A stretch of 8,167 bases of DNA from Acidobacteriota bacterium (GTDB lineage Bacteria > Acidobacteriota > Vicinamibacteria > Vicinamibacterales > UBA8438). The stretch spans positions 1 to 8,167 of the forward strand of contig DQEK01000363.1 of assembly GCA_003533545.1 (NCBI GenBank), in the 5' to 3' direction. The position numbers were made by a program, and so were the translations under genes. Positions 7,055 to 8,167 of this stretch are shown here, piece by piece. The notes under the pieces were generated by a model that was not told the origin of the DNA, made no database searches, and worked only from the letters and a program-made list of their open reading frames with translations. Positions within the stretch are counted from its first letter, which is position 1. The number at the start of each line of letters is the position of its first letter.

Positions 7055-7070
7055 GTCGAACTAGTTCGAC
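7055..7070. repeat. 16-base perfect palindrome spanning the hydrolase stop codon
   Basis: GTCGAACTAGTTCGAC reads the same on both strands and includes the TAG stop of the hydrolase (7063-7061). As RNA it could form a stem GUCGAA/UUCGAC with a small loop, but no T-run follows on the minus strand, so terminator function is not evident. Dyad symmetry of this length could also be a binding site for a dimeric protein. Confidence 0.5.
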
Positions 7071-7783
7071 AGTTCGTTCTTCAGCCACGCCAACAGCGCC
7101 GGCTCGAGATCCGGATTCTTTTCGAACATCGGCAGCCCGTGCTCAGTGCCTTCGTAGATCTTCGTGGTCGAGTTCGGATGCTGCGAACCCGCAACTGCCC
7201 CACGGAGTGCATCGGCCACCCCACGGGTCACGGGATCGTCCTCGGTAGCCGCACCGAAGACCGCTAGGCCCGGCTTCGCGGCCATATTCTGCACGGCCGT
7301 CTCGCTCGGCGGGCTCGAGAGTAGCATCAAGGCCTGGACCCCTTCCTTCCGGGCCGCTAGATCGCCATTAATCATCCCTCCACAACTCGCACCTCCGACC
7401 CCCATTCGCGACCGATCTACACCAGACTGAGCCGCGAGATACTCGAAGGCCATGTCGGAATCGCCTGCCGATTTCTGCAAGAGGGTGGGAAACCCGCCAG
7501 ACATCCCCTCACCGCCGCTGTCACCAAATCCGCGGAGGTCCAAAGTCAGCACATGGATGCCGGCGCTGACGAGTTCCGCGGTGATTCCGGCCCACGACTT
7601 CCGATCCATGTTGCACTGATGAATGAGCAACATCCCGGGACCCGGACGCCCAGGGGAACTGTAGGTCGCTTTCAAGGTCACGCCGTCGGCGGCCTTGAGG
7701 TCGACGTCCATCGACTGCGCGGACACGGGCATAGCCAACATGAGACCAACGAGAGCGACGCCGAAAATTGCAGTGGCTTTCAT
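7061..7783 (-). CDS. Exported alpha/beta hydrolase (dienelactone hydrolase-like)
   Basis: A 240-residue protein with a signal peptide (MKATAIFGVALVGLMLAMPV, cleavage near SAQ at ~23). The fold is seen in order: GMLLIHQCNMDRKSW (~50-64, oxyanion-hole strand and loop), GIHVLTLDLRGFGDSGGEG (~75-93), the nucleophile elbow GASCGG with Ser133 (~131-136), LMLLSSPP (~152-159), GLAVFGAATEDDPV with the acid Asp182 or Asp183 (~172-185), and GTEHGLPMF with His215 (~212-220). All three catalytic residues are present and the length is usual for the family. It should cleave an ester or lactone in the periplasm; the substrate is unknown. The start at 7783 is chosen because AAGGAGGAG precedes it and the signal peptide begins there. 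It is probably the first gene of the minus-strand set, behind the promoter at 7890-7917. The HQ in place of the common HG after the first strand is typical of only some members. Confidence 0.9.
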   Translation of the reverse strand: MKATAIFGVALVGLMLAMPVSAQSMDVDLKAADGVTLKATYSSPGRPGPGMLLIHQCNMDRKSWAGITAELVSAGIHVLTLDLRGFGDSGGEGMSGGFPTLLQKSAGDSDMAFEYLAAQSGVDRSRMGVGGASCGGMINGDLAARKEGVQALMLLSSPPSETAVQNMAAKPGLAVFGAATEDDPVTRGVADALRGAVAGSQHPNSTTKIYEGTEHGLPMFEKNPDLEPALLAWLKNELSN

Positions 7784-7851
7784 GACTCCTCCTTGGTACG
7801 GAGACGACGGCCCGTCACCGCAAAAATCCGTCGGCACGGGGACAACGCCAT
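7780..7851 (-). CDS. Possible 23-residue leader peptide overlapping the hydrolase start
   Basis: In the leader between the predicted promoter and the hydrolase, an ATG at 7851 opens a 23-codon frame beginning MALSPCRRIFAVTG and rich in Arg/Lys. It ends in a TGA at 7782-7780 that overlaps the hydrolase ATG as ATGA. Its last codons include the GAGGAG that serves as the hydrolase ribosome site. No clear Shine-Dalgarno sequence precedes the ATG. The coupling geometry is suggestive, but a frame this short can arise by chance. Confidence 0.2.
   Translation of the reverse strand: MALSPCRRIFAVTGRRLRTKEES
7786..7794 (-). promoter_or_regulatory. Ribosome binding site for the hydrolase
   Basis: Minus-strand AAGGAGGAG just ahead of the ATG at 7783 is a near-ideal Shine-Dalgarno sequence. 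It favours this start over the in-frame ATG at 7837. Confidence 0.85.
7806..7832 (-). promoter_or_regulatory. Possible alternative RNA stems in the hydrolase leader
   Basis: In the minus-strand leader two GACGG copies (7832-7828 and 7816-7812) can each pair with one CCGTC (7810-7806). The upstream copy can also fold as CCGT-GCCG-ACGG directly before ATTTTT. Stems are only 4-5 bp, so this may be chance. If real, the two foldings exclude each other, as in an attenuator. Confidence 0.2.
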
Positions 7852-7889
7852 GCCCAGTAAGACACAGCAGGGGCTATCTAGAACGATCC

Positions 7890-7917
7890 ATTATAGCGGT
7901 GCCGAGTCGGCGTTAAA
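7890..7917 (-). promoter_or_regulatory. Sigma70-type promoter for the hydrolase and possibly the downstream genes
   Basis: On the minus strand a perfect -10 box TATAAT (7895-7890) is preceded after 16 bases by TTTAAC (7917-7912) as the -35; an alternative TTGTTT (7920-7915) has a 19-base spacer. Transcription would begin near 7883, giving a leader of about 100 bases before the ATG at 7783. The exact -10 match in a GC-rich context and the orientation make this the best promoter in the window. Confidence 0.6.
7901..7911. promoter_or_regulatory. Operator-like palindrome inside the promoter spacer
   Basis: GCCGAGTCGGC is an 11-base inverted repeat (GCCGA, centre G, TCGGC) filling most of the 16-base gap between the -10 and -35 boxes. 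A dimeric repressor bound there would block RNA polymerase. No regulator gene is in the window, so the role is inferred from position alone. Confidence 0.3.
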
Positions 7918-8029
7918 CAATTCTGAGGCCACCGCACAACAACCACAAGACTGGTCCGCGTCCGTTCTCCCCGCCGTGCCCAGATACACCGGATTGCGGG
8001 GGTGCTCATTCGCGCTGTACATTCCTCGG

Positions 8030-8167
8030 GTGACCACGCCGTGCCACCGAGGAGCTGTCGCGGGAATGTGCGTCCTCGCGGTGACGATTGCGCTGGGTCA
8101 GGCGCCTCGTCGGGAGCTAGGTTCGCAACCGTTATTGCCCGACCCACCCTATGGCTACGAAGGCACT
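8030..8167 (+). CDS. Possible partial exported protein, divergent, N-terminus only
   Basis: A plus-strand frame stays open for 46 codons from GTG at 8030 to the right edge. It reads as a plausible signal peptide (TTPCHRGAVAGMCVLAVTIA, then LGQA) followed by LGSQPLLPDPPYGYEGT. The start is uncertain: GTG at 8030, an ATG at 8066 with GAGGAG 11 bases upstream (8049-8054), or TTG at 7994. A weak promoter-like pair precedes it (TTGCGG 7994-7999, 18-base spacer, TACATT 8018-8023), which would favour the ATG at 8066. The Pro-rich start after the signal is seen in several exported enzymes, but I cannot name the family. The competing minus-strand frame here (8147-7878) has no signal peptide and contains the hydrolase promoter. 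The 8030-8167 call remains tentative. Confidence 0.35.
   Translation, partial: MTTPCHRGAVAGMCVLAVTIALGQAPRRELGSQPLLPDPPYGYEGT

Noticed and set aside
7878..8147. 89-codon minus-strand frame upstream of the hydrolase
   Set aside because: It contains the TATAAT promoter region and has no signal peptide or recognisable motif; its sequence is Arg- and Pro-rich like a chance frame.
1..8167. tRNA or rRNA genes, CRISPR array, insertion sequence or phage genes
   Set aside because: I saw no cloverleaf-type segment, no regularly spaced repeats, no transposase or integrase motif, and the non-coding stretches are all shorter than 300 bases.

Overview
The window looks like a piece of a free-living Gram-negative bacterial chromosome with moderately high GC. 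Acidobacteriota (perhaps the Vicinamibacteria side), or a lineage with similar gene content, fits best. This rests on the gene types: a CBM9-like/DUF5916 outer-membrane barrel, a quinoprotein paired with a two-heme cytochrome c, and a secreted family with WEGDTLVVET and EYACHEGNY motifs that I associate with Acidobacteria. No rRNA or marker gene is present, so the placement is an inference.

Layout. Almost everything is on the minus strand, so transcription runs from high to low coordinates. In that order: an alpha/beta hydrolase (7783-7061), a secreted protein of unknown function (6870-5950), a diheme cytochrome c (5897-5037), a PQQ-type quinoprotein dehydrogenase (5040-3382), a large outer-membrane protein joining a TolB-like domain, a CBM9-like domain and a DUF5916 barrel (3227-354), and the start of another exported protein running off the left edge (282-1). 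A likely sigma70 promoter with a perfect TATAAT -10 box lies at 7890-7917 ahead of the hydrolase. At the right edge an open plus-strand frame (from about 8030) may be the N-terminus of a divergent exported protein. No tRNA, rRNA, CRISPR array, transposase or integrase is visible.

How the genes may work together. Every minus-strand gene begins with a signal peptide, so the whole set acts in the periplasm or outer membrane. The cytochrome and quinoprotein genes overlap by four bases (ATGA), which suggests coupled translation and a redox pair: the quinoprotein oxidises an alcohol- or aldehyde-type substrate and passes electrons to the cytochrome. The quinoprotein keeps the Asp-Trp-Asp signature and the other acidic/Asn positions of lanthanide-type enzymes but lacks the vicinal cysteine pair. 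The hydrolase could release a substrate from an ester, and the barrel protein could bind or import a ligand. The substrate cannot be read from the sequence.

The gaps between genes are short (52-190 bases) and several hold clean inverted repeats without a T-run, more like intercistronic stems or operators than intrinsic terminators. The most unusual features are the TolB-like/CBM9-like/DUF5916 fusion, the lanthanide-type pocket, and the hydrolase leader, which has a palindrome inside the promoter spacer and a 23-codon upstream frame that ends on the hydrolase start codon.
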